Positions 7,313 through 17,112 are shown, numbered from the stretch's first letter. The stretch is DNA of 64,000 nucleotides from Planctomycetaceae bacterium (GCA_947490615.1 CANLHK010000001.1:310001-374000); one strand, 5' to 3'. Translations and numbers: made by a program. Notes: a model not told the origin generated them from the letters alone.

Positions 7313-8863
7313 ATGACTTCTCGTCCCGCAGGAACATCCGTCGCGCGCGTCAGCTTCGTCAGCCTCGGCTGCCCGAAGAACCTCGTCGACAGCGAGAAGA
7401 TGCTTGGTGTCCTCGCGCAGTCGGGATTCGAACTCGTCAATGAAGACCAGCGGCCCGACGCGATCGTCGTGAACACCTGCGGCTTCCTCGAGGCCTCGAA
7501 GGACGAATCACTCGAAGTCATCCGCGACGCGATCCGCCGCAAAGAGAAGGGCGAGATCAAGCGCGTGGTGGTCGCGGGATGTCTCGTGCAGCGTCACCGC
7601 GCCAAGCTCCTCGAGTGGGCGCCTGGCATCGACGCGATGGTCGGCGTGTTCGACCGCGACCACATCGTCGACGCGGTTGCAGGTGAGAAGGCCAGCGACC
7701 TCGCGGAAAAAGCGCCGAAGTACTGGATCGCCAGTAACGCACTGCAAGCCGCCAACGAACGCGGTGTGAAGACTGTTGGACTCACCGTCAATGGCGCCGA
7801 CGGCAAAGGCATCGGCTACTTCGAAGGCGATGAGAACCGCATTCGCCTCACTCCGCGGCACTGGGCGTATCTGCGCATCAGCGAAGGCTGCAATCAACGC
7901 TGCGCGTTCTGCACCATTCCTTCGATTCGCGGCAAGATGCGCTCGAAGCCGCTGGCAGCCATCGAGAGCGAAGCCCGCAGCCTCATGGCCTCGGGCGCGT
8001 TCGAATTGAACCTCATCGGTCAGGACACCACGAGCTACGGCCTTGATGTCGGCTACGACGGCGGACTCCCTGGACTGCTCAAGACGGTGAACGGTGTCGC
8101 TCGCGAGTTCAACGGCGGTTGGGTGCGGCTGATGTACGCGTATCCATCGAAGTTCGACGACGCCTCGATCGACGCCATCGCCTCGCTCGACAACATCCTG
8201 AAGTACATCGACATGCCACTGCAGCATGCGAGTAACAGCATGCTCAAGGCGATGCGCCGACACACGACGCGCGCCGACACCGAGCTCTTGCTCGAGAAGC
8301 TGCGCGACCGCGTTCCGGGCATCGCCATCCGAACCACCTTCATCGTGGGCTTCCCTGGCGAGACCGAGGAAGACTTCGAAGAACTCTGCGAGTTCATCAG
8401 CGAGCAACAGTTCGACATGCTCGGCGTCTTCCGTTACTCCGCCGAGGCAGGAACGCCCGCAGGCACGATGGAACAGGACCCTGCGCTGGCAGTGCCCGAT
8501 GCGGTGAAGCGCGAGCGTGAAGAGCGCATCATGCTCCTGCAGCAGGAAATCGCCTTCGAAAACGCGCAACTGCAGTCGCAGTCCAAGGCGCAGTTCGATG
8601 TGCTGATCGAGGGCGTTGCCGCGGGCAAGTCGAAGTCGCGCGCGACCACAGGCGTCACCAAGGGCGGCGCGCTCTACACGGGTCGCGCGTACTTTCAAGC
8701 GCCGTCGATCGACTCGCTGACCTATGTGCAGTCGACGGAGAAGCGCTCGCCCGGCGAACTGGTCCGCTGCACCGTCGTCGATGCCAACGGCTACGACCTC
8801 GTCGCGGTGCCGACCGACGAACTCGAGAAGCGCGTCTCGCTTCCCATCATGCACCGCCACTAG
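7313..8863 (+). CDS. rimO: Ribosomal protein S12 methylthiotransferase RimO
   Basis: Radical SAM enzyme adding a methylthio group to the conserved aspartate of ribosomal protein S12. The N-terminal UPF0004 domain has RimO-specific LGCPKNLVDSE (19-29) and cluster cysteines C20, C56 and C90. The radical SAM site is EGCNQRCAFCTIP with C193, C197 and C200, and a TRAM-like C-terminal domain follows. The GCPKNLVDSE sequence separates it from MiaB. At 516 residues it is longer than Escherichia coli RimO, partly by an insertion at about 125-175. It follows the phosphorylase-NadD gene by 21 bp but has its own TACACT (7298-7303) 9 nt before ATG. Confidence 0.95.
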   Translation: MTSRPAGTSVARVSFVSLGCPKNLVDSEKMLGVLAQSGFELVNEDQRPDAIVVNTCGFLEASKDESLEVIRDAIRRKEKGEIKRVVVAGCLVQRHRAKLLEWAPGIDAMVGVFDRDHIVDAVAGEKASDLAEKAPKYWIASNALQAANERGVKTVGLTVNGADGKGIGYFEGDENRIRLTPRHWAYLRISEGCNQRCAFCTIPSIRGKMRSKPLAAIESEARSLMASGAFELNLIGQDTTSYGLDVGYDGGLPGLLKTVNGVAREFNGGWVRLMYAYPSKFDDASIDAIASLDNILKYIDMPLQHASNSMLKAMRRHTTRADTELLLEKLRDRVPGIAIRTTFIVGFPGETEEDFEELCEFISEQQFDMLGVFRYSAEAGTPAGTMEQDPALAVPDAVKREREERIMLLQQEIAFENAQLQSQSKAQFDVLIEGVAAGKSKSRATTGVTKGGALYTGRAYFQAPSIDSLTYVQSTEKRSPGELVRCTVVDANGYDLVAVPTDELEKRVSLPIMHRH

Positions 8864-8876
8864 TTGGCCACACGCC

Positions 8877-9863
8877 ATGCACGCACGCGACGCTGAAGCA
8901 CTTGTTCGTCCACTGCTCTGGATCGGCTTCGATGGAAAGATCCCGCCGCCCGAAGCGGCGCGCCTCGTGCACCAAGGCGTGTCTGGCGTCATTCTCTTTG
9001 CGCGCAATGTCGGGACGCCTGACGAGACCCGCGCGCTCAACCGTGAGCTCAAGGCCATCGCACCAGGCCCGCTGCTGCTGAGCGTCGATCAGGAAGGTGG
9101 CCGCGTCGCGCGTTTGACCGAGGGATTCGAGCGGTTTCCCTCGTTGCGCGAACTCAGCACGCTGAGCGCACCAGAGGTTCGCGCCATCGGCACGCGACTC
9201 GGAGCGCAAGTACGCGGCGCGGGATTCGACATCGACCTCGCGCCCGTCGTCGATGTCGATTCGAATCCCGACAATCCCGTCATTGGCGAGCGCTCCTTCT
9301 CGCGCGACCCCGAAGTGGTGGCAACGCTCGGCGCGGCGATGATCGAAGGACTCGAGCGCGAAGTCGCCGCGTGCGCCAAGCACTTTCCTGGCCACGGCGA
9401 CACCGACAAGGATTCGCACTACGACCTTCCTCGACTCTCCCATGGACTGGAACGGCTCCACGCCTGCGAACTCAAGCCGTTTCGCGCCGCCATCGCCGCG
9501 CGGGTCAGTTGCGTGATGACGACCCATGTCGTCTTCGAGGCGCTTGACCGCGGCACCCCCGCCACGATGAGCGCGCCCGCCATCAACCTCCTCCGCCGCG
9601 AACTTGGTTTCGGTGGCGTCTGCGTGAGTGACTGCCTTGAGATGAAGGCGATCTCCGAACACTTCGGTTGCGGCAACGCGGCGGTGCGCGCCATCGCAGC
9701 GGGTGTCGACGCGCTGCTGGTCTCACACACCGTTGACGCCCAGCACGAAGTCATCGAGGCGCTCGCGGCGGCAGTCATGGATCACACCATCAGCGAGGGT
9801 CGGGTGCGTGAAGCACGAACCCGCCTCGAACGATTGGCGCGACTCCACGCTCGCGCGGTGTAG
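8877..9863 (+). CDS. nagZ: Beta-N-acetylhexosaminidase (GH3), peptidoglycan recycling
   Basis: Removes N-acetylglucosamine from GlcNAc-anhydroMurNAc peptides during cell-wall recycling. It is a 328-residue single-domain GH3 TIM barrel, the usual NagZ length. Signatures: LSVDQEGGRVARL, LAPVVDVDSNPDNPVIGERS, the acid/base loop CAKHFPGHGDTDKDSHYDLP with the His/Asp dyad, and the nucleophile region VSDCLEMKAI. The start ATG 8877 lies 13 bp after the rimO stop; the same frame is open further upstream but only as a shadow of rimO. No signal peptide, so cytoplasmic as expected for recycling. Confidence 0.93.
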   Translation: MHARDAEALVRPLLWIGFDGKIPPPEAARLVHQGVSGVILFARNVGTPDETRALNRELKAIAPGPLLLSVDQEGGRVARLTEGFERFPSLRELSTLSAPEVRAIGTRLGAQVRGAGFDIDLAPVVDVDSNPDNPVIGERSFSRDPEVVATLGAAMIEGLEREVAACAKHFPGHGDTDKDSHYDLPRLSHGLERLHACELKPFRAAIAARVSCVMTTHVVFEALDRGTPATMSAPAINLLRRELGFGGVCVSDCLEMKAISEHFGCGNAAVRAIAAGVDALLVSHTVDAQHEVIEALAAAVMDHTISEGRVREARTRLERLARLHARAV

Positions 9864-9989
9864 GAACGCGCGGCCAAGCCCGCAAACCTCGGCATTTCTG
9901 CTGGCAAACTGTCGGCGACCTTCGTCTGCCCCACAATGAAACCGCCGCGCCCATGCCTGCGCGCGGCTCGGCTACACTGCGCGATTCCA

Positions 9990-11795
9990 GTGAAGATCCG
10001 CAACTTCTCCATCATCGCCCACATCGACCACGGCAAGAGCACGCTGGCCGACCGACTCCTCCAGGAGACCAAAGCAGTCTCGGCGCGTGAGGCGCGCGCA
10101 CAGTTCCTCGATTCGATGGACCTCGAGCGCGAGCGCGGCATCACCATCAAGGCCTCCGCCGTCACGGTGAAGCACACCTACAAGGGCGAGGAGTACCAGC
10201 TCAACTTCATCGACACGCCTGGGCATGTCGACTTCACCTACGAGGTTTCGCGCGCGCTCAAGGCGTGCGAAGGCGCTGTGCTCGTCGTCGACTCGACCCA
10301 AGGCGTGCAGGCGCAGACCGTCGCCAACGCGTACCTCGCGGTGGCGGGCGATCTCACGATCATCCCCGTGGTGAACAAGATCGATCTTCCTGCCGCCGAC
10401 GCCGATGCAGTCGCGATGGAGATCGAACAAGTCTTCGGCTTTCCCGCGGAAGAGTGCATTTATGTCTCGGCCAAGACGGGGCAAGGCATTCACGCGCTGC
10501 TCGACACCATCTGCGAGAAGCTGCCGCCACCCAAGCCGCCGACGACGACCAAGTTGCGCGGCCTGGTGTTTGACGCCAAGTACGACGAGTACCGCGGCGT
10601 CGTGATGTATGTCCGCGTCTTTGACGGTCACCTCAAGCACGGTGACAAGATCCGCATGATGGGAACGGGGCGAACCTTCTCGGTCAACGAGTTGCTGCGC
10701 TACACCCCCTTCCCGCAGAAGGTCAAGACGCTGAACTTTGCTGAGGTCGGCTCAGTGTCGGCAGGCATGAAGACGCTTGGCGATGTGCGCGTCGGCGACA
10801 CGATCACGCTCGACCTCGATCCCGCCGAGCATGCTCTTGAGGGATACGAAGAGCCCAAGCAGATGGTCTTCTGCGACTTCTACCCCTCGAGCGCCGACGA
10901 AGAAGGCAAGAAGTCCGACTTCGAGCAACTTCGCGAGGCGATTGAGAAGTTGCACCTCAACGATGCGAGCTTCACCTTTGAGCCGCAGCACTCGGAAGCG
11001 CTCGGCTTTGGTTTCCGTTGCGGGTTCCTCGGCTTGCTCCACATGGACATTGTGCAGGAACGCCTCGAGCGCGAAGGCGGCGTCTCGATCGTGCAGACGG
11101 CGCCCACCGTCTCGTACATGATCGACCTGAACGACGGCACCGAACTTGAGATCCACAATCCTGCCGACCTGCCTGATCCCTCGAGGATCAAGGCGATTCG
11201 CGAGCCGATCGTCAAGATCGAGATCATCTGCCCCAACCAGAACATTGGCGATCTCATGAAGCTCGCCGAGTCGCGCCGCGGCACCTTTTCCGCGCAGGAA
11301 ATGATCAGCGAGACGCGGCAGATCCTCAAGTACGAGCTCCCGCTCGCAGAGATCATCTACGACTTCTACGACAAGCTGAAGTCGCTCACGCGCGGCTACG
11401 GCACGATGGACTACCACATCACTCACTACCGCGAGGATCGCCTGGTCAAGGTGCTCATTCTCGTCAATGGTGAACCCGTGGAAGCCCTCTCCTTGATCTG
11501 TCACCGCGACAGCGCGGAACAGCGCTCGCGGGTCATCCTGAGCAAGCTCAAGGAGCAGATTGATCGCCACCAGTTTGAGATTCCGCTGCAGGCGGCCATC
11601 GGCGGCAAGATCATCGCGCGCGAGTCGATCAAGGCCATGCGCAAGAATGTGCTCGCCAAGTGTTACGGCGGCGACATCTCTCGTAAGCGCAAGCTCCTTG
11701 AGAAGCAGAAGGAAGGCAAGAAGCGCATGAAGCAGATCGGCGCAGTGTCGATCCCGCAAGAAGCGTTCATGGCCATTCTCGACCAAGGCGACTGA
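9990..11795 (+). CDS. lepA: Elongation factor 4 (LepA), ribosomal back-translocase GTPase
   Basis: Translational GTPase acting on stalled or mispositioned ribosomes. From GTG 9990 the protein is 601 residues, standard for LepA, and begins MKIRNFSIIAHIDHGKSTL with the G1 P-loop. DTPGHVDF (G3) and NKIDLP (G4) follow, and the family-specific C-terminus ends in a Lys-rich tail with GKKRMKQIGAVSIPQEAF. The frame stays open to 9936, but GTG 9990 aligns with family N-termini and is preceded by TACACT (9973-9978) 11 nt away. Identification is secure. Confidence 0.96.
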   Translation: MKIRNFSIIAHIDHGKSTLADRLLQETKAVSAREARAQFLDSMDLERERGITIKASAVTVKHTYKGEEYQLNFIDTPGHVDFTYEVSRALKACEGAVLVVDSTQGVQAQTVANAYLAVAGDLTIIPVVNKIDLPAADADAVAMEIEQVFGFPAEECIYVSAKTGQGIHALLDTICEKLPPPKPPTTTKLRGLVFDAKYDEYRGVVMYVRVFDGHLKHGDKIRMMGTGRTFSVNELLRYTPFPQKVKTLNFAEVGSVSAGMKTLGDVRVGDTITLDLDPAEHALEGYEEPKQMVFCDFYPSSADEEGKKSDFEQLREAIEKLHLNDASFTFEPQHSEALGFGFRCGFLGLLHMDIVQERLEREGGVSIVQTAPTVSYMIDLNDGTELEIHNPADLPDPSRIKAIREPIVKIEIICPNQNIGDLMKLAESRRGTFSAQEMISETRQILKYELPLAEIIYDFYDKLKSLTRGYGTMDYHITHYREDRLVKVLILVNGEPVEALSLICHRDSAEQRSRVILSKLKEQIDRHQFEIPLQAAIGGKIIARESIKAMRKNVLAKCYGGDISRKRKLLEKQKEGKKRMKQIGAVSIPQEAFMAILDQGD

Positions 11796-11813
11796 TCGCA
11801 GGTCGTCCGCTCA

Positions 11814-12551
11814 TCACGCCGTCAGATTGAGAACCTTGAGGACCTCGGGCGTGATGTCGATCTGCGCTGGGTACTTCAAGAGCAAGCGCGCGCGGATTCG
11901 ATCGAGCGCATCGCCCGAGCCCTTCGAATCAAACGGATCAGCGGTCGGTTGGAAACGGAAGACGAGGTCAATCGACTCCTTCTCCGAGATCGACTCGACG
12001 GCGGCGATGAGTTCGCGATACGCGGCCTCGAACTGCTCCGACGCGAGCTTCTCGCCTTCGGTGCTGATCGCTTCGCTGAACATGCGGTATTCCTGCTGCA
12101 GGACCTGCATCGCTTGCTGACCTTCTGGTGGTGGCGGGCTGCCAGGAGCCATGGGGAACTTGGCCTGGATCTCCTCGGCGCGCTTCTGGAATTCGGCCTG
12201 CCCCTTCTCGAGTTTGTCCTTGATTTCGTTGCGCTTGTCGGTGTAGCTCGTGCCTTCGAGCAACTTCTTCATGACCTTGTCGATGTCGACGGCCGCGATG
12301 CTCCACGCACGGTTGGTCACGCGGTCGCCCCACGACAATCGGCCGTCCTTCGCAGCAATGCGCAACGCGTCCTTGCCTGCTTCGGTGGCAAGGAGAAGAC
12401 CATCGGTGGGGCCGAGGTCGTTGCCCAGCGGCGCGCCCGCGACGGCGGTGTTGAGGGCAGGTCCACCAACTTGGTTCGACAGCGCCACACCGAGCGCCAG
12501 AACGGAGAGTGCGAGTGAGCCAGCGACGATGAAACGGTCAGAGCGTTGCAT
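11814..12551 (-). CDS. OmpH/Skp-like exported protein
   Basis: 245 residues. It starts MQRSDRFIVAGSLALSVLAL, a signal anchor or signal peptide, then has ~60 unassigned residues. The OmpH/Skp pattern follows: IAAVDIDKVMKKLLEG, a charged coiled coil (YTDKRNEIKDKLEKGQAEFQ) and a C-terminal globular strand (SIDLVFRFQPTADPF). Skp proteins chaperone unfolded outer-membrane proteins in the periplasm. ATG 12551 is preferred over an upstream start overlapping lipB because TACACT (12558-12563, minus strand) sits 6 nt before it. This is the third OmpH-like gene of the window, away from the bamA cluster, with an unusual Pro-rich insertion (PMAPGSPPPPEG). Confidence 0.75.
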   Translation of the reverse strand: MQRSDRFIVAGSLALSVLALGVALSNQVGGPALNTAVAGAPLGNDLGPTDGLLLATEAGKDALRIAAKDGRLSWGDRVTNRAWSIAAVDIDKVMKKLLEGTSYTDKRNEIKDKLEKGQAEFQKRAEEIQAKFPMAPGSPPPPEGQQAMQVLQQEYRMFSEAISTEGEKLASEQFEAAYRELIAAVESISEKESIDLVFRFQPTADPFDSKGSGDALDRIRARLLLKYPAQIDITPEVLKVLNLTA

Positions 12552-12564
12552 CCCGTCAGTGTAC

Positions 12565-13284
12565 TCAAGCACCAATCAGCCGTGCGCATTCGCGGACAAA
12601 CCAATCGGAGACGCGGCGCTTCACGAGGTCCATCGAAGGCGCGCGCTCGCCGAGTTCTGTCTCCAAACTCGTCACAGGTCGCTGCAAGCCGCAGGGAACG
12701 ATGAGTTCGAAGTGGCGAAGGTCAGGCGCTACATTCAAGGCAAACCCATGGAGCGTCGCCGAGCGCGAGATGCGAACGCCGATGGCCGCGATCTTTCGCG
12801 CGGCGCCCTCGCCAACCCAAACGCCTGTCGCTCCTGGATCCCGCGCGCCGACGATCCCGTCCTCGGCGAGCGTGTCGATGATGCACTGCTCAAGCCAGCG
12901 CACATACGGATGGACTTTGAGTCCCAGCTTCGTGAGGTCCATGATCGGATACACCACGAGTTGCCCAGGACCGTGGTAGGTCACATCGCCACCGCGGTCG
13001 GTCTCGACGCGTTCAATTCCGTGCTGCTTGAGCACTTCCTCGGAGACACGCACATGCTCGGCGGCACCCACGCGCTTGGTCACGGTGATCACTGGAGGAT
13101 TGTGTTCGAGCAGAAAGACGGTCATCGGTGCGGCGGCGGCGGCAGAGGCCGTGACCAGCCGCTCATGCGTCGCGCGCTGTAACGCCAGCGCGTCGGCGTA
13201 GGAGATGCGGCCGAGGTCGACCACCTGCAGTTGATCGTGTGACGCAAGCGTTCGCACGCGGCGCACAGTACTCACCCCGCGCAT
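12565..13284 (-). CDS. lipB: Octanoyl-[ACP]:protein N-octanoyltransferase
   Basis: Transfers octanoate from acyl carrier protein to lipoyl domains, first step of lipoate synthesis; cytoplasmic. LipB signatures: RGGDVTYHGPGQLVVYP, the lysine in GAARKIAAIGVRI, and the catalytic cysteine in ELIVPCGLQRPVTSLE. From ATG 13284 the protein is 239 residues. The frame is open to 13374, but that would add a 30-residue unsupported extension reaching into the divergent WalJ-like gene. The OmpH-like gene follows 13 bp downstream on the same strand. No LipA is in the window. Confidence 0.92.
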   Translation of the reverse strand: MRGVSTVRRVRTLASHDQLQVVDLGRISYADALALQRATHERLVTASAAAAAPMTVFLLEHNPPVITVTKRVGAAEHVRVSEEVLKQHGIERVETDRGGDVTYHGPGQLVVYPIMDLTKLGLKVHPYVRWLEQCIIDTLAEDGIVGARDPGATGVWVGEGAARKIAAIGVRISRSATLHGFALNVAPDLRHFELIVPCGLQRPVTSLETELGERAPSMDLVKRRVSDWFVRECARLIGA

Positions 13285-13325
13285 GCTTCGACACCGCGCC
13301 GCACACGACTCCGTACAATCGACCC

Positions 13326-14228
13326 GTGAAGCAGACAATGCACACGATGACGACGACGGACCACCTCTTCGCATCGAACGATGAATCCGCGTCAGGTTCC
13401 AGCGCGTCGTTGGAATTCGCGGTGCTCGGCTCCTGTTCTGCGGGAAACTCGTCGGTGCTGCGCGTGTGCGCTCATGGAGTGACGCGGCAGATCCTCATCG
13501 ATGGCGGACTCTCTCCGCGCGCGACTCGCGGTTCGTTGCGCGCGTTGGGGTTCGAGTACGAAGAAACGAGCGAGATTCTCTTCACGCACTTTGATCACGA
13601 CCACGCCAAGGCTGGTTGGGGCCGCGCCGCGATGCGTGACGGCATTCGACTTCGTTGCGCGCAGCGTCATGAGCGCGCTGCCCTCGAGCGCGGCTATCCG
13701 TCGGTGTGTCTCGAGACTTTCGATGGCGGCGGCGAGGGTTTCGATCTCGGCGCCGTGCGCGTGATTCCCTGCGAAAACCCCCACGACGACGGCGGCACGC
13801 TTTCCTTTCGATTCGAAACTCCCGCGGGCAGTGTTGGACTCGCGACCGATCTCGGTCGAGCCTCCGACGCGTTGATCGAGTCGTTGCGCGGAGTTGACCT
13901 CTTGGCGATCGAGTCGAACTACGACCGCGCCATGCAGCTCACATCGCCGCGCCCTGCGTTTCTCAAGGAGCGCATCATGGGCGGCAAGGGGCATCTCTCC
14001 AACGATGAGTGCCTGCACGCTGTGCGCGCGATCACCCAACCTCGTGAGCCAGCCGCAATCGTGCTGCTCCATCTTTCGCGGGAGTGCAACTGCCCTAACC
14101 TCGTGCGCGCTCTGTGGCGCGACAGCGTGCCGCACCTCGAACCACGCCTCACCATCGCGCCGCCGTTTGAGCCGATTGGTCCGCTGCGCCTGTCGCGGAC
14201 TTCGGCGCTGCGAGTTCCCTGCGCATGA
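13326..14228 (+). CDS. MBL-fold metallo-hydrolase, WalJ/YycJ-like
   Basis: Metallo-beta-lactamase-fold hydrolase of the WalJ (YycJ) type, putative phosphodiesterase or exonuclease. Begins with the family pattern LGSCSAGNSSVL, then ILIDGGLSPR, the metal motif FTHFDHDHAKAG, ATDLG, a late HLS...N.P pattern (LLHLSRECNCPN) and a shortened C-terminus. Length is ~300 residues depending on start. GTG 13326 is chosen because TACAAT (13314-13319) lies 6 nt upstream; ATG 13338 and 13347 are alternatives. The last 4 bp overlap the next gene (ATGA). Substrate is not predictable; nuclease activity is a family-based guess. Confidence 0.8.
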   Translation: MKQTMHTMTTTDHLFASNDESASGSSASLEFAVLGSCSAGNSSVLRVCAHGVTRQILIDGGLSPRATRGSLRALGFEYEETSEILFTHFDHDHAKAGWGRAAMRDGIRLRCAQRHERAALERGYPSVCLETFDGGGEGFDLGAVRVIPCENPHDDGGTLSFRFETPAGSVGLATDLGRASDALIESLRGVDLLAIESNYDRAMQLTSPRPAFLKERIMGGKGHLSNDECLHAVRAITQPREPAAIVLLHLSRECNCPNLVRALWRDSVPHLEPRLTIAPPFEPIGPLRLSRTSALRVPCA

Positions 14229-15025
14229 GCGAGCCAGATCCATCCGCGCCGCTCGGACCGATTGCGTGGATTGCCCTCGTCGCGCGATGGACTCAGCTGG
14301 CCAGCGTCACACGAGGTCGCCTTGGCGACGACCAACTTGCCACTGCGCCCTTGCGTGATTCCGTGGCGCCACTCATCGCCATCGAAGCGACGACGGCCGC
14401 GCTTGGCGAACTCGCTCGCGTGCCAAGTGCGCAGCGCGCGCAGGCGCGTGACATGGCCGAATTCACCATCGATGATGCGACGAACACCCTCGACGCGCTG
14501 TGGGGCGATCAGGCGTTTCCGCAGGAAATCGACGATGCGCTCGAGGCGGCCCATCGCGCGCTGTGGCGTGCGCTCTACTGCGAACTCGAAGAACTCGTCG
14601 TGACTGGCGAAGGAGCATTCGAGGTCCCTGATCTGTTGCTCGGGTTTCAGGAAGACCTTGCCGCAAGCCATCATGGAACGCTTGCAGCGATGGCGCCTGG
14701 CTCACTGGCGTTTCCTGGCGAGCCGATCGCGTGGTGGTGCGAGCGCAACGCGCCGTCGTTCACCAGCCCGCGCCTCACACGACGCGCCGCGGGCGGCCCG
14801 ACGCAAGTGCTTCGCTTCGTCGACGCCTCAAGCCGCTTCGTGGCGGACCGTGTCATCGCGCTCGACGCGCTCGCGGAGCCCCTCCCAATCGATGCCCTGC
14901 CGATGCTCACGCCGCTTCTCCTCAATGGCGCGCGCATCGGCGTGTTTTTGCACGCGCGCTCCGAGTGGAGCGCCATGCAACACGACGCGATGCAAGGACG
15001 CTCCGCGCTCACCGTCGAGCGCTAA
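14225..15025 (+). CDS. Conserved-looking protein of unknown function, coupled to the WalJ-like gene
   Basis: 266 residues, not recognised. The start ATG overlaps the preceding stop by 4 bp, so it is co-translated with the MBL hydrolase. The sequence is Ala/Leu/Asp/Glu-rich and mostly helical in the N-terminal ~150 residues (for example DALEAAHRALWRALYCELEEL). A more beta-like C-terminal half includes IGVFLHARSEWSAM. There is no signal peptide, membrane span or cysteine motif. A cytoplasmic helper of the hydrolase is one possibility, based only on coupling. Confidence 0.7.
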   Translation: MSEPDPSAPLGPIAWIALVARWTQLASVTRGRLGDDQLATAPLRDSVAPLIAIEATTAALGELARVPSAQRAQARDMAEFTIDDATNTLDALWGDQAFPQEIDDALEAAHRALWRALYCELEELVVTGEGAFEVPDLLLGFQEDLAASHHGTLAAMAPGSLAFPGEPIAWWCERNAPSFTSPRLTRRAAGGPTQVLRFVDASSRFVADRVIALDALAEPLPIDALPMLTPLLLNGARIGVFLHARSEWSAMQHDAMQGRSALTVER

Positions 15026-15082
15026 AGAGCGAAGAAATCCACGCCACGCGCCTGTCGCTCCTGCGTTACCCTTCGTGCCTCG

Positions 15083-17002
15083 ATGTCCGATGTCCTCACT
15101 CACGAATGCGGCCTTGCCTTCGTCCGACTGCGCAAGCCGATCTCCTGGTTTCAGAAGGAGCGCGGCGATGCGCTGTGGGGGTTGCGCAAGCTCTATCTGC
15201 TCATGGAGAAGCAGCACAACCGCGGCCAGGATGGCGCGGGCATCGCGTGCGTGAAGTTCGACATGCCTGCTGGTGACGCGTTCCTCGAGCGCGAGCGGAC
15301 CGCCAAGCGCAATCCGATTGAACGGCTCTTCGACCAGGCACTCAGTCCAGAAGCGCGGCTCGGTGAAGCCAAGATGAACTCGCTCGACGAGTTGGCACTC
15401 AAGCGGGCGTTCCCGTTGCTCGGTGAACTGCTCCTCGGCCACCTCCGCTACGGCACCCACAGCGGCAATTCGAGTTCGATGTGCCACCCCTACTTGCGTC
15501 GCTCCAACAGTGAGTCGCGTTCGTTGGCGATGGCGGGCAACTTCAACCTGACCAACTCGGCAGAGCTCTTCGAGAAGCTCGTTGAGTACGGGCTCCATCC
15601 CGTCGGCGACAGCGATACCGGCGTGGTGCTCGAGAAAATCGGCTACTTCGTCGATCGAGAACACGCGCATCTTGAAGCGACGATGGGCGAAGGCTCGTTC
15701 CTGAATCTCGCGGGCAACGCCCTGATGAGCGAGATCTCACGGCAGCTTGATCTCGCCCGCGTCCTGCGCCGCGCGACGGAGCACTTCGATGGCGGCTATG
15801 TGTTCGCTGGCATGCTCGGCAACGGCGACAGCTTTGTCTGCCGTGACCCCGCGGGCATCCGACCTGGCTTCTATGTGGTGACCGATGAGTGCATCGCCGT
15901 TGCGAGCGAGCGTGCCGCGATCTCGACGGTGTTCAACCTCGATCCGCGCGACATCGAGCCGATCCCGCCCGGGCACGCAGTCATCATCAAGAAGTCTGGG
16001 CAGTACTCCATCGAGCGTTTTGCAGAGCCACTGCCCGTCCGACAGTGCTGCTTTGAGCGCGTGTACTTTTCGCGCGGCAACGATCCGTCGATCTACCGCG
16101 AGCGCAAGCAGCTCGGGCGCAATCTCGCTCCCCGCGTGATGTCCATGCTCGACGGCGGACTCGATCACGCCGTCTTCGGCTTCATCCCTAACACCAGCGA
16201 AACCTCGTATTACGGCCTGATTGAAGCACTTGATGAAGAGCGACAGCGACTGGCCGCCGACGCGATTTGGTCGCAAGTCCAGAGCGGCAAGGCCACACGC
16301 GCTTCGATTGAAGCCGCGCTCGCCAGTCGGGTGCGCGCCGAGAAGGTCGCGCACAAGGACCAGCGCCTGCGCACCTTCATCACCCACGATGCAGCGCGCC
16401 GCGACTTGGTGAATCACATCTACGACATCACGCGCGGCACCGTCTTCCCCGACGACACGCTCGTCGTGATCGACGACTCGATCGTGCGCGGCACCACGTT
16501 GCGCGAATCGATCATCACCATGCTTGCGCGCCTTGCACCCAAGTCGATCGTTGTGGCAAGCGCGAGTCCGCCCATCATGTATCCCGACTGTTACGGCATC
16601 GACATGTCGCAGCTCGGGCGCTTCATCGCCTTTGAGGCCGCCGTGTCGCTCGCGCGGGACCACGGACAGTCTGCTGTCCTTGATGAGATCGAAGCCAAGT
16701 GCACGGAACAGGCGACGCTCCCCACCAACCGCATGAAGAACCAGGTGCGCTTGCTCTATGACCTCTTCACCCTTGAGCAACTCGAGAAGAAGGTCGCGCA
16801 GCTCATCCGTTCCAAGGCGCTTGCGTGGACGGGTGAGCTCAAGCTTGTCTACCAGTCGATTGAGGGACTGCGAAGCGCGATGCCCGACTCAACGGGCGAC
16901 TGGTACTTCACGGGTGAGTATCCAACTCCTGGCGGTTATCGGGTGCTGAACACGGCGTATCTCAACTGGCGGCGCGGGATCGACGGCAAGCGCGCCTACT
17001 AA
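15083..17002 (+). CDS. purF: Amidophosphoribosyltransferase, long form
   Basis: First committed step of purine synthesis (PRPP + glutamine to phosphoribosylamine), or a close paralogue. The N-terminal glutaminase domain has its likely nucleophile at Cys9 (THECGLAFVRL) rather than Cys1-2, so either an 8-residue propeptide is removed or the Cys is internal. EKQHNRGQDGAGIA and GHLRYGTHSG are typical. The phosphoribosyltransferase domain has the PRPP loop LVVIDDSIVRGTTLRES near 465-481. At 639 residues it is longer than the ~500 of classical PurF, matching a long subfamily known from Bacteroidetes and relatives. TACCCT (15067-15072) precedes ATG by 10 nt. Confidence 0.88.
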   Translation: MSDVLTHECGLAFVRLRKPISWFQKERGDALWGLRKLYLLMEKQHNRGQDGAGIACVKFDMPAGDAFLERERTAKRNPIERLFDQALSPEARLGEAKMNSLDELALKRAFPLLGELLLGHLRYGTHSGNSSSMCHPYLRRSNSESRSLAMAGNFNLTNSAELFEKLVEYGLHPVGDSDTGVVLEKIGYFVDREHAHLEATMGEGSFLNLAGNALMSEISRQLDLARVLRRATEHFDGGYVFAGMLGNGDSFVCRDPAGIRPGFYVVTDECIAVASERAAISTVFNLDPRDIEPIPPGHAVIIKKSGQYSIERFAEPLPVRQCCFERVYFSRGNDPSIYRERKQLGRNLAPRVMSMLDGGLDHAVFGFIPNTSETSYYGLIEALDEERQRLAADAIWSQVQSGKATRASIEAALASRVRAEKVAHKDQRLRTFITHDAARRDLVNHIYDITRGTVFPDDTLVVIDDSIVRGTTLRESIITMLARLAPKSIVVASASPPIMYPDCYGIDMSQLGRFIAFEAAVSLARDHGQSAVLDEIEAKCTEQATLPTNRMKNQVRLLYDLFTLEQLEKKVAQLIRSKALAWTGELKLVYQSIEGLRSAMPDSTGDWYFTGEYPTPGGYRVLNTAYLNWRRGIDGKRAY

Positions 17003-17112
17003 ACACGGCTCGGCGACGAGGCGATTGGCGATGTCGAGCGCGGCTCCTGTCAATTCGCTCCGACTCCGACGAGCCCCCGCATTCGCTTGCGCGCACCCGA
17101 GCAGCCCATCTC

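Noticed and set aside
7508-9058. 516-codon minus-strand frame
   Set aside because: Spans rimO and the start of nagZ antisense; no recognisable domain.
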